Source: Rhodobacteraceae bacterium F11138 (GTDB lineage Bacteria; Pseudomonadota; Alphaproteobacteria; Rhodobacterales; Rhodobacteraceae). From it: a stretch of 64,000 bases of DNA. The DNA is taken from contig JAEKDP010000002.1 of NCBI GenBank assembly GCA_016521575.1, positions 596,098-660,097 of the forward strand, given 5' to 3'. The notes beneath the pieces were generated by a model that saw only the letters and a program-made list of their open reading frames with translations, searched no databases and had not been told where the DNA came from. Position 1 is the first letter of the stretch. Each line of letters opens with the position of its first letter. Shown one piece after another: positions 51,930 through 59,669 of this stretch. Made by a program: the position numbers and the translations under genes.

Positions 51930-53000
51930 ATGGGCTCGATTACCACGCGCAAACGTAAAGATGGCAGTAGCAGCTATCTAGCTCGTGTGCGTGTAATGCG
52001 AGAGGGCTCTACTTATCATGAGACGAAAACCTTTGACAGACGCCCCGCTGCGACCGCCTGGATAAAGAAGCGTGAGAAAGAGCTTGCCAAGCCCGGAGCG
52101 CTGGAGGAACTGAATGCATCCGACCCTCCCCTGTCCAAAGCGATCGAGCGCTACACCGAAGAAACAGTGAAGGACATCGGTCGCACTAAGGCGCAGGTCC
52201 TCAGGACCATCGCCACCTACCCAATCGCCGATCTGCCCTGCTCCACCATCAAGTCGAAGGATATCATCGAGTTCCTTCAGTCACTACCCGGGCAACCGCA
52301 AACCGTCGGGAACTACGCGAGCCACCTCGCCTCCATATTCGCCATAGCCCGACCGATGTGGGACTTCCGACTGGATGACCGAGAGATGAGAGACGCGATC
52401 ACCGTCGCGCGCCGCATGGGGATCATCTCCCGTTCCGCGCAGCGTAACCGCAGGCCCACCCTCGATGAACTCGACCGGCTGCTGGCCCATTTCATTGATC
52501 GGCGCCAGAGAGCACCTCAAGCCATGCCCATGCACAAGGTGATCGTTTTCGCTCTCTTCTCGACGCGCCGACAGGCAGAGATAACCCGGCTCACCTGGGA
52601 TGACTTCCAGAACGAGCACAAGCGCATCCTGGTCCGTGACATGAAGCATCCCGGCGAAAAGCTCGGAAACAATACCTGGGTCGATTTGCCCGAGGAGGCC
52701 ATTCGGATCATCGACAGCATGCGCAAGAGCAAAGCTGAGATCTTCCCCTACTCTCCGGACGCAATCACGGCCAACTTTACCCGCGCTTGCAAGCTGCTCG
52801 GGATCGACGATCTGCGTTTCCACGACCTACGGCATGAAGGCATCTCGCGCTTGTTTGAGATGGGCTGGAACATTCCCCACGTCGCAGCTGTCAGTGGGCA
52901 CAGGTCATGGGTCAGCCTCAAACGCTATACACACATCCGCGAAACCGGCGACAAGTATGCAAGCTGGCCTGGAATGCAACTCGCCATCGGCAACGAATGA
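51930..53000 (+). CDS. Tyrosine recombinase (integrase) of the dusA element
   Basis: This 356-residue phage-type integrase has an N-terminal arm-binding-like region with basic and aromatic residues (RKRKDGSSSYLARVRVMREG). The catalytic domain carries R in FALFSTRRQAEI, the HxxR motif in RFHDLRHEGISRLFE, a second His in AVSGHRSWVSL, and the nucleophilic Tyr in KRYTHIRE. The set R-H-R-H-Y is complete, so it should be active. AGGAGGT lies five bases before the ATG. It is encoded next to the probable attachment site and reads away from dusA, the usual arrangement for site-specific elements. Confidence 0.93.
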   Translation: MGSITTRKRKDGSSSYLARVRVMREGSTYHETKTFDRRPAATAWIKKREKELAKPGALEELNASDPPLSKAIERYTEETVKDIGRTKAQVLRTIATYPIADLPCSTIKSKDIIEFLQSLPGQPQTVGNYASHLASIFAIARPMWDFRLDDREMRDAITVARRMGIISRSAQRNRRPTLDELDRLLAHFIDRRQRAPQAMPMHKVIVFALFSTRRQAEITRLTWDDFQNEHKRILVRDMKHPGEKLGNNTWVDLPEEAIRIIDSMRKSKAEIFPYSPDAITANFTRACKLLGIDDLRFHDLRHEGISRLFEMGWNIPHVAAVSGHRSWVSLKRYTHIRETGDKYASWPGMQLAIGNE

Positions 53001-53141
53001 TCCACCGACCAGTCCTTAGCTCTCGCCCAGAACTTCGCGATTACGGTCTATGACCTAGACACCGATCCGAGTTATCGGAACTGACGCCCAACGATCCCGA
53101 CAAGCTTTCTAAGCCTTCATCACAAGCCGGATTCGAGCCAG

Positions 53142-53570
53142 TCAAAGACCAACTTCGTCGTGCTCGGTGAGGCATTCGGAGTGGTCACGCAACACCTCAA
53201 GGACACGGCAATCGGCGGTTCTTCCACCACTGCACTCATGAACCATTCGTTCCAGCTCGGTACGGAGCGCCTCTAGTCGGCTCAACCGTTGCTCCACTTG
53301 CTTAAGCTGCCGACGCGCAATGGCATCAGCTTCGGCGCAGGATGTCCCAGGATTGTCGCTCAAATTCAGAAGTTCACGAATAGCGTCAAGCGAGAAACCC
53401 AGTTGCCGAGCGTGTCGAACAAATGACAGCCTATCTAGTTCAGCATCTCCGTAGCGGCGTTGACCGCCTTCAGTTCTGCCTGGCTCGGGCATCAACCCTA
53501 TCTGCTCGTAGTAGCGGATCGTCTGGACCTTTGTCCCGGTTTTTCTCGCCATCGCGCCAATTGTCAGCAT
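53142..53570 (-). CDS. MerR-family regulator of the element
   Basis: This 142-residue protein has the MerR winged helix (MLTIGAMARKTGTKVQTIRY, then YEQIGLMPEPGRTEGGQRRY), a long dimerisation helix and a C-terminal part with cysteines at CSGGRTADC and SEC. Metal-binding members use such cysteines, so a metal-sensing role is inferred. The start at 53570 gives the family N-terminus; in-frame starts to 53642 are also possible. It is divergent from the sco-dsb operon, and an operator-like site lies between them. Confidence 0.85.
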   Translation of the reverse strand: MLTIGAMARKTGTKVQTIRYYEQIGLMPEPGRTEGGQRRYGDAELDRLSFVRHARQLGFSLDAIRELLNLSDNPGTSCAEADAIARRQLKQVEQRLSRLEALRTELERMVHECSGGRTADCRVLEVLRDHSECLTEHDEVGL

Positions 53571-53679
53571 ATTACCCGACCTCATACCTACAGCGAGTGT
53601 AGCTTCGCGCCAGATCGATGACAAGTCTGAACCGTCATTCACAGTTCAGTGAAGCTGATCCTTGCGACGTCATCTTGGC

Positions 53680-53710
53680 TTGAAGCTATAGCTGCTAGAG
53701 GTCGTACACG
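53680..53710 (+). promoter_or_regulatory. MerR-type promoter/operator for the copper-redox operon
   Basis: TTGAAG (53680-53685) and TACACG (53705-53710) can act as -35 and -10 with a 19-base spacer, the long spacing typical of MerR-controlled promoters. The spacer carries the dyad CTATAGCTGCTAGAG (53686-53700), symmetric except for one pair. It lies 37 bases before the sco gene. The regulator gene is divergent from it. Confidence 0.6.
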
Positions 53711-53746
53711 AAGCCCGAGCAAACAATCGGAATCGGGCGAAGCAGT

Positions 53747-54349
53747 GTGAATCTTTCCAACTTGCAGAAAATACTGTGGGCGATGGCGGCCACGGCAGCA
53801 CTATTGTACATCAGCTTGCTACTGCGGCCTGACTCTGTCTCCGAAAATGAGCGGACCGCAAACGATAACCCGTTTTTCGCGGAATTCGAGCTGACGGATC
53901 ATCGTGGCATGGTCCAAACACAGCGTGACTTTTCCGGCCGCTGGATGCTGATTTTCTTCGGATTCACAAATTGCCCCGACATTTGTCCGACAACACTCTC
54001 CGAGGTCGCCGCCGTAATGGAGGGACTGGGCGGCGAGGCTGAAAAGGTCCAGCCCATTTTCATTACAATAGACCGCGAACGTGATAGTCCGATGGTACTC
54101 TCCCAATACGTGGAGCAATTCGAAGCAGGTATAATTGGTCTGACTGGCACGGCTAACCAGATGGCTGCGATATCTGAGAGCTTCCCCATATTTTTTGAAA
54201 GGAACGAGGAGGCATCCGCTCCGGGGGGCTACACAATGAGCCATACCTCGAACTTGTTCCTATTTGACACACAGGCGGGTTACTCAACCTCGTGGCCCTA
54301 CGGCACATCCGCTGAAGAGATCCTTGCTGATCTGCAGGAAAGGATCTGA
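53747..54349 (+). CDS. Sco1/SenC-family copper protein (first copy)
   Basis: This 200-residue protein has an N-terminal membrane anchor (LWAMAATAALLYISLLL). The Sco copper site follows: CxxxC in FTNCPDICPTTLSEV and the distal His in MSHTSNLFLFD. Sco proteins deliver copper to cytochrome oxidase CuA or act as thiol:disulfide factors. Start is GTG at 53747. It leads the rightward cargo operon; dsbB follows by five bases. Confidence 0.93.
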   Translation: MNLSNLQKILWAMAATAALLYISLLLRPDSVSENERTANDNPFFAEFELTDHRGMVQTQRDFSGRWMLIFFGFTNCPDICPTTLSEVAAVMEGLGGEAEKVQPIFITIDRERDSPMVLSQYVEQFEAGIIGLTGTANQMAAISESFPIFFERNEEASAPGGYTMSHTSNLFLFDTQAGYSTSWPYGTSAEEILADLQERI

Positions 54350-54354
54350 CCGAC

Positions 54355-54777
54355 ATGAAACGTATTGCCGGAGACATGGCCATCGGGCTGGCATGGACTG
54401 TCGCCATGACCGCCTCACTGGCGGTCCTCTTCATCGGCGAAGTGCTCGGCCAAACGCCCTGTATGCTTTGCTGGTTCCAGCGCGCCTTCATGTTCCCGCT
54501 GGCGATCATCCTCGGGCTCGGGCTGTGGTGGAGTGACCATGGCGTCGGGCGCTACGGGATCGCGCTCGCCTTAGGCGGCGCGGCCGTGGCGGTCTGGCAT
54601 TTGGGCCTCTATGCGGGCGTGGTCCCCGAGCAAATTCAGCCCTGCACCGCGACCGGCCCCTCCTGCACCGACGACAACCAGCTGGTCTTCGGAATTCCGA
54701 TTCCGCTGATGGCGTTGGTCGCCTTCACCGTGATTGGAGCACTCTCCGCCCTCTCCCTGAAGGAACCGCAAGAATGA
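54355..54777 (+). CDS. DsbB-like (BdbC-type) disulfide bond formation protein
   Basis: This 140-residue protein has four membrane helices and two cysteine pairs: CMLC in GQTPCMLCWFQRAF and C-x5-C in QPCTATGPSCTD. The FGIPIPLMALVAF segment is typical. It reoxidises a DsbA-like partner by passing electrons to quinone. Its length fits the short BdbC/DsbB2 branch. The next gene encodes that partner, overlapping by four bases. Confidence 0.93.
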   Translation: MKRIAGDMAIGLAWTVAMTASLAVLFIGEVLGQTPCMLCWFQRAFMFPLAIILGLGLWWSDHGVGRYGIALALGGAAVAVWHLGLYAGVVPEQIQPCTATGPSCTDDNQLVFGIPIPLMALVAFTVIGALSALSLKEPQE

Positions 54778-55433
54778 ACAGACGTGCCCTGATCCTCTCC
54801 GTGCTCACCTTTGGTCTAGCAGGGTTTGGCGCAGCATCCTGGTATGTGACCCGCCCTTCTCCGGCCCCCGTGGGAGAGGCCGTTCCGCCGGAACTGTCCG
54901 ATGCGCTGATCCGGTCCTACTCGCCGATCCTCGGGTCGGAAACCGCACCTGTAACGATTGTCGAATTCTTCGACCCGGCCTGCGAGGCTTGTCGGGCCTT
55001 TTATCCGGTGGTCAAGAATATCATGTCCGAACACGGCAACGACGTGCGCGTGGTGATCCGTTACACGCCATTCCATGGTGAGGCGTCAGAAGAGGCCATC
55101 CGGGTGCTTGAGGCGGCTCGCATGCAAGACGTCTTCGAACCCGTGCTCGAAGCCGTCCTGCGCGAGCAGCCGCGTTGGGCCTCTCATGGGGCGCCTGAAC
55201 CGGGTCTGATCCTCGATATTGCCGCCTCCGCCGGACTGGACGTCGAGGAGGCGCGTGAACAGTTGCTCTTTCCAGGGACGACGGCCGTTCTCAACCAGGA
55301 TCGCGCGGATGTCGAAGCCATGGGCGTAGTCCAGACACCGACCTTTTTCGTGAACGGCCGCCCGCTAAACCCGTTCGGGGAGGACGAACTGCGACGCCTC
55401 GTGGCGGCCGAAGTGGCCGCGGCGCGGAGCTGA
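54774..55433 (+). CDS. DsbA-like thioredoxin-fold protein
   Basis: This 219-residue exported protein has a signal or anchor segment (residues 4-24) and a DsbA/BdbD-type thioredoxin fold. Its active site is CEAC in VEFFDPACEACRAFYPV, and the cis-Pro lies in GVVQTPTFFVNGRPL. It probably makes disulfides in envelope proteins with the DsbB-like neighbour. The ATG overlaps that gene's stop (ATGA). Confidence 0.93.
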   Translation: MNRRALILSVLTFGLAGFGAASWYVTRPSPAPVGEAVPPELSDALIRSYSPILGSETAPVTIVEFFDPACEACRAFYPVVKNIMSEHGNDVRVVIRYTPFHGEASEEAIRVLEAARMQDVFEPVLEAVLREQPRWASHGAPEPGLILDIAASAGLDVEEAREQLLFPGTTAVLNQDRADVEAMGVVQTPTFFVNGRPLNPFGEDELRRLVAAEVAAARS

Positions 55434-55436
55434 GCC

Positions 55437-55925
55437 ATGCAATTTGGAAAGGCTGTTGTGAAGAAGAACCATCTCATCAAAGTACTTGTCTCGCTGCTGA
55501 CATTCGTGGGCGCTCCAACATCAACTCTGGCAGGTTCGGAGGATTTGGTCGTCGAGGGCGCATGGGCCCGGGCATCTATCGGTACAAGCCGCCCCGGCGC
55601 CGCCTACATGACCATTCGCAATACCGGTGACACGCCTGTGACTATCGTCGGCCTGGCGACACCAATCGCACTGATGTCCGAGATACACGAAACCCGAACC
55701 AATGCCGAAGGCGTGAGCTCCATGTCCTCAGCCGGGGAGATTACGATCGAACCGGGCCAGAACGTGGCACTGGAGCCGGGCGGTCTGCATGCAATGCTGA
55801 TGCGCCTGCAGGCGCCGATGCAGGAAGGAGAGAGCTTTCCGCTAACGCTGAAGTTCGACAATGGAAGCACGGTCGAAATCGTGGTTCCCATCCTAGGAAT
55901 AGCGGCGCGCGGTCCGAGCGAGTGA
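55437..55925 (+). CDS. PCu(A)C-type periplasmic copper chaperone
   Basis: This 162-residue protein has a signal peptide and the PCu(A)C fold. The copper ligands are the His and Met of MSEIHETRTNAEGVSSM and the Met/His set in GGLHAMLMRLQAPM. The family hands Cu(I) to the CuA or CuB centre of cytochrome oxidases with Sco proteins. Its neighbours are one sco gene on either side (with dsb genes between), so the set works as a copper-delivery module. GGAG lies before the ATG. Confidence 0.93.
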   Translation: MQFGKAVVKKNHLIKVLVSLLTFVGAPTSTLAGSEDLVVEGAWARASIGTSRPGAAYMTIRNTGDTPVTIVGLATPIALMSEIHETRTNAEGVSSMSSAGEITIEPGQNVALEPGGLHAMLMRLQAPMQEGESFPLTLKFDNGSTVEIVVPILGIAARGPSE

Positions 55926-56539
55926 TGCGGCGACGGACAATCCTTGGATACGCCGTAGCCGGTGCCGGGGCGCTTGCTTCCGTGCTCTTATTCGGTTGGT
56001 GGCAGGTAGACGGCCCAGGTGCGCCGGAATCGACCGGCCTGCTTCCCCTTGACCTATCCGTCATGGATTTCAGCTTGACCGACCACGAGGGCAACGAGGT
56101 CGGGCCAGAATCTCTGATCGGGCGCCCGTCCATGGTGTTCTTCGGTTTCACCTACTGTCCGGACGTATGCCCGACCACACTGTCGGACATCTCTGGCTGG
56201 TTGGACGAGCTGGGCGACGACGCCACGGAGATGAATGTGGTCTTTATCACCGTCGATCCTGCGCGAGACACCGTCGAAACGATGGAAGAGTATGTCAGCT
56301 ATTTCCATTCAGCTATCCGTGGATGGACCGGGGCCCAAGATCAGATCGCACAAGCCGTGCGCGGTTTCCGTGCAAGCTACGAGCGCGTACCGACCAAAAG
56401 CGGCGATTACACGATGAACCATACCGCGAGTGTCTTCCTGTTCGATCGTTCGGGCCGGTTCGTCTCCATGATTGACTATCACGAACCGAGAGAATTCGCC
56501 GTGCCTAAAATCCGGCGTGCACTTGAAGAAGAATCTTAG
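55925..56539 (+). CDS. Sco1/SenC-family copper protein (second copy)
   Basis: This 204-residue Sco protein is distinct from the first copy. It has a membrane anchor and the site CPDVC in FTYCPDVCPTTLSD with a His in MNHTASVFLFDRSG. The start is the ATG at 55925, overlapping the PCu(A)C stop by one base; a GTG three bases earlier is possible. Two Sco genes flanking a chaperone in one operon suggests division of labour, e.g. copper delivery versus thiol reduction. Confidence 0.92.
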   Translation: MRRRTILGYAVAGAGALASVLLFGWWQVDGPGAPESTGLLPLDLSVMDFSLTDHEGNEVGPESLIGRPSMVFFGFTYCPDVCPTTLSDISGWLDELGDDATEMNVVFITVDPARDTVETMEEYVSYFHSAIRGWTGAQDQIAQAVRGFRASYERVPTKSGDYTMNHTASVFLFDRSGRFVSMIDYHEPREFAVPKIRRALEEES

Positions 56540-56548
56540 GGGGCCACC

Positions 56549-57928
56549 ATGAAGTTTGGAATATTCGCGGCAAGTTTCACAGGCTTAGCGGCATTGTCAG
56601 CTGGGGGACTTGCATTATCCTGGGAATGGTCAAGCGATCCAGTTCCTCCGGAGCTCGCCGCAGCTAGCGCGTGGTCTCCGCCGGCGTTGCAAGCTCCCAG
56701 GGTTTTGGAAACCGCCTTTCCGGCACAGGGACAGCCAGGTATCGAAAGAATTCCCGAATTCAAACCCTTACCGCTCCTGCAGGAGATCGCGGCCAGCGAC
56801 AATGCATTGCCGGAGATTGAACCCGTTCTGACGAGATGGTCGCGCGAAATCGCGCCTGGCGAAACCCTCGATGCAGTCCTGGCGGAGGCCGGCCTTGCGG
56901 CAAACACACGGGCAGAAGTCGCCTTGGCAATAGGTGCTGAATATGACCTGCGGCGCCTCCGGCCCGGACATTCCATCACCCTCATCTCGAACGCAGATGG
57001 TGCTGCGCGCTCGGTATCGCTTACCGTCGGAGACGGTGTTCGAATTGAGGCCACCTTCGGTGAAGAGCTGTCTACATCAGTCGTTTCACCTGAACCCGAA
57101 CTCGTAACACTCGCGGGTAAGGCGGTGATCGGCAGTTCACTCTTCGCCGCCCTCGAAGAGGCCGAGATGCCCGCCCGGTTTGCCGTGGACCTTGCGCAAA
57201 TGCTCGGCGGAACTGTGGATTTCCGTCGTGACATGTCGGGCGGCGAAAAACTGCAACTTCTTTGGAGAGAGGCCCGGCTTGGAAACGAAAGAATCGGGCA
57301 GCCTGACCTGGCATTCGCTGCTCTGGAGATCGGCGGAGCCCTCTACGAAATCGTCTGGCCGGATAACGGAAGCGGTCAGGCGACGATCTATGTGGACGGT
57401 GAGGTCTTGCGGGTCTTTGCACAACCGGTCGAAGGTGCGCGCCTCAGTTCTGTTTTTGGACGTCGCACACACCCGATCTATGGCAATGTTCGAATGCACA
57501 CTGGAGTCGACTTCGCAGCAGCGGGTGGAACTCCGGTCCATGCGACAGCCCCCGGTCAAGTCAGCTTCATCGGCTGGCGGAATGGGTACGGCCGCGTCGT
57601 CGAACTCACTCACGGCTCGGACACCATGACGAGATACGCGCATCTAAGCTCGACCCCCGACGAGCTCGCTCAAGGCCAGCGCGTGGCGGCGGGGGACATG
57701 ATTGGTCGCGTCGGCGCCACCGGTACGGCAACCGGGCCCAATCTTCACTACGAAGTTCTCGTCGAAGGTCGCCCAACCGATCCTCTCTCCGACGACCGTC
57801 TCGCCAATGCAATAGAGCGCCAGACGGATGATGATATCTCCGCGTTGTCACGCCTTGCTGAGGCACGCGCCCGTCTGGCCACCAGCCTTGATCGCGAGAT
57901 CGCCCGGCAAGCAACTGAAAGCCTGTGA
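56549..57928 (+). CDS. M23-family murein endopeptidase
   Basis: This 459-residue exported protein has an N-terminal signal or anchor and an OapA/LysM-like region around VLTRWSREIAPGETLDAVLA. The C-terminal M23 (LytM) domain has zinc ligands HTGVDFAA (first His and Asp) and MTRYAHLSS and GPNLHYEVLV (later His). It should cut peptidoglycan cross-links. GGGGGCC precedes the ATG. Placement in a copper operon is unusual. Confidence 0.9.
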   Translation: MKFGIFAASFTGLAALSAGGLALSWEWSSDPVPPELAAASAWSPPALQAPRVLETAFPAQGQPGIERIPEFKPLPLLQEIAASDNALPEIEPVLTRWSREIAPGETLDAVLAEAGLAANTRAEVALAIGAEYDLRRLRPGHSITLISNADGAARSVSLTVGDGVRIEATFGEELSTSVVSPEPELVTLAGKAVIGSSLFAALEEAEMPARFAVDLAQMLGGTVDFRRDMSGGEKLQLLWREARLGNERIGQPDLAFAALEIGGALYEIVWPDNGSGQATIYVDGEVLRVFAQPVEGARLSSVFGRRTHPIYGNVRMHTGVDFAAAGGTPVHATAPGQVSFIGWRNGYGRVVELTHGSDTMTRYAHLSSTPDELAQGQRVAAGDMIGRVGATGTATGPNLHYEVLVEGRPTDPLSDDRLANAIERQTDDDISALSRLAEARARLATSLDREIARQATESL

Positions 57929-57931
57929 CCC

Positions 57932-58387
57932 ATGAATAGTCTGAAACATATACTTGTTTTCGCAATCTCACTGCTTCCGGCTGCCCAGGCGTTCGCAGAA
58001 GTTACAGCTATCGAGGTTCGCAAGACGAACGGCTGTGGCTGCTGCCTGTCGTGGATGAACCATCTCGAGGAAAACGGTTTTGTTCCCACCGGCGAAGACA
58101 TGTTCGGCGGGCTGCTGGTTCGTTTCAAGCTGGAGAGAGGTGTGCCCCAACGCATGGTCTCCTGCCATACCGGTTTGGTGGAAGGATATGTGATCGAAGG
58201 GCATGTACCGGCTTCCGACATCCGCCGTCTTCTGGAAGAACGTCCTGACGCAATCGGCCTTGCGGTGCCCGGAATGCCTTACGGTTCGCCCGGCATGGGT
58301 CCCGAAGAAGACCGGGAAGCCTACGATGTCTTTCTAATCCGGCAGGACGGGTCGACCGAGATCTACTCGAGTTACCCGGAAGGGTGA
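57932..58387 (+). CDS. DUF411 metal-binding periplasmic protein
   Basis: This 151-residue protein has a signal peptide (MNSLKHILVFAISLLPAAQA) and the DUF411 pattern NGCGCCLSWMNHLEENGF, a CxCC cluster. Later it has SCHTGLVEGYVIEGHVPASD and AVPGMPYGSPGM. The family occurs next to copper resistance genes and probably binds metal. It follows the M23 gene by three bases. The biochemical role is inferred from the cysteines and neighbours. Confidence 0.9.
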   Translation: MNSLKHILVFAISLLPAAQAFAEVTAIEVRKTNGCGCCLSWMNHLEENGFVPTGEDMFGGLLVRFKLERGVPQRMVSCHTGLVEGYVIEGHVPASDIRRLLEERPDAIGLAVPGMPYGSPGMGPEEDREAYDVFLIRQDGSTEIYSSYPEG

Positions 58388-58399
58388 ACCAGCTCAGAC

Positions 58400-59182
58400 A
58401 TGGACACCCTGCCCCCGATACTGCTCGGTCTGATTGGAAGTCTCGCCGCCGGCACGCTGACGGCCGTCGGCGCGGTGCCCGTTTTGTTCGGTCACATTCC
58501 GTCGCGGGCAACTCGCGACCTGTCGCTCGGCTTCGCGGCCGGGGTGATGCTTGCCGCCTCCTTTTTCTCCTTGATTATCCCTGCACTCGATGCCGCCGAA
58601 ACCTTGTTCGACAACGGAGCTACACCGGCCGCCATCGTCTGCGTTGCGATCCTTCTGGGAATGGGGGCGGTAGCGCTGATGAACGAGAAGCTGCCCCATG
58701 AACACTTCAGATCGGGTCGTGAAGGACCGGAGGCGGAGTCCTTGCGGCGGGTTTGGCTCTTCATCTTCGCGATTACGATTCACAACTTCCCAGAGGGCCT
58801 TGCAGTCGGCGTGGGATTTGGTTCGGGAGGCATGGAGGGCGGTCTGCCGATCGCGATCGGCATCGGTCTTCAGAACGCTCCTGAGGGGCTCGCCGTCGCG
58901 GTATCGCTCTTGGGTGAAGGGTATCCCAGGCTCCGCGCCTGGGCCATCGCGGCCCTCACCGGCATGGTCGAACCGATTGGTGGCTTGCTCGGAGCGGGCA
59001 TCATCACACTGTCGGAACCGCTACTCCCATGGGGCCTCGCCTTTGCAGCAGGTGCGATGCTTTACGTAATCAGCCACGAAATAATTCCTGAGACTCATCG
59101 AAGCGGCCATCAGAACAAAGCGACCCTCGGACTATCAATTGGCCTTGTTATCATGTTGTTTCTAGACGTTTGGCTGGGGTGA
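58400..59182 (+). CDS. ZIP-family metal transporter
   Basis: This 260-residue protein has about eight membrane helices and the ZIP signatures TIHNFPEGLAVGVGFGSG (helix 4) and GIGLQNAPEGLAVAVSLL (helix 5), which hold the metal-coordinating His, Asn and Glu. A His-containing loop lies before them (KLPHEHFRSGREG). ZIP proteins move Zn, Fe or other divalent metals into the cytoplasm. Substrate cannot be set here. It lies 12 bases after the DUF411 gene. Confidence 0.92.
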   Translation: MDTLPPILLGLIGSLAAGTLTAVGAVPVLFGHIPSRATRDLSLGFAAGVMLAASFFSLIIPALDAAETLFDNGATPAAIVCVAILLGMGAVALMNEKLPHEHFRSGREGPEAESLRRVWLFIFAITIHNFPEGLAVGVGFGSGGMEGGLPIAIGIGLQNAPEGLAVAVSLLGEGYPRLRAWAIAALTGMVEPIGGLLGAGIITLSEPLLPWGLAFAAGAMLYVISHEIIPETHRSGHQNKATLGLSIGLVIMLFLDVWLG

Positions 59183-59186
59183 CGAC

Positions 59187-59669
59187 ATGCCGCCCTCTCT
59201 AAAAGCGTCAGTTAGCGGCACTCTTGCCATTTTCATCGCTTTCTCCGTCGATCAAGTCACAAAAGCTATCGTGGTTGCGAATGCGGTATCCCTGCGCGCT
59301 AGCGTCCCGATCGCCCCTGGGTTCAATCTCACGTACTTGCGTAATGACGGCGTGACCTTCGGCCTTCTCAGCGGCACACCATGGTGGGTCCTGGCGGCGC
59401 TGGCCATTGCCGTCTGCGTCTGGTTGACGTTCATGATGTGTCAAGCTGCCAACAGAGTCGAAGCCGTCGCATACGGCGCGATCATAGGAGGCGCTTTCGG
59501 CAACGTAACGGATCGCCTGCGTTTTCAGGGGGTCACGGATTTCCTCGATTTCTATGTGAGCACCGCCCATTGGCCCGCCTTCAACATGGCCGATGTGTTT
59601 GTGGTATGTGGCGTCGGATTGCTCCTCATTGGGCCGAAGGTCCAGCAAGCACACCAGAGTGGTCCATGA
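59187..59669 (+). CDS. lspA: Lipoprotein signal peptidase (signal peptidase II)
   Basis: This 160-residue protein has four membrane helices and the catalytic motifs of LspA. These are IIGGAFGNVTDRLRF (first Asp) and HWPAFNMADVFVVCGVG (second Asp). The N-terminal FSVDQVTKAIV and TYLRNDGVTFGLLSG segments also match. It removes the signal peptide of prolipoproteins. This is probably an accessory copy, since it lies on an element; a chromosomal lspA would be outside this window. It overlaps lnt by four bases. Confidence 0.92.
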   Translation: MPPSLKASVSGTLAIFIAFSVDQVTKAIVVANAVSLRASVPIAPGFNLTYLRNDGVTFGLLSGTPWWVLAALAIAVCVWLTFMMCQAANRVEAVAYGAIIGGAFGNVTDRLRFQGVTDFLDFYVSTAHWPAFNMADVFVVCGVGLLLIGPKVQQAHQSGP

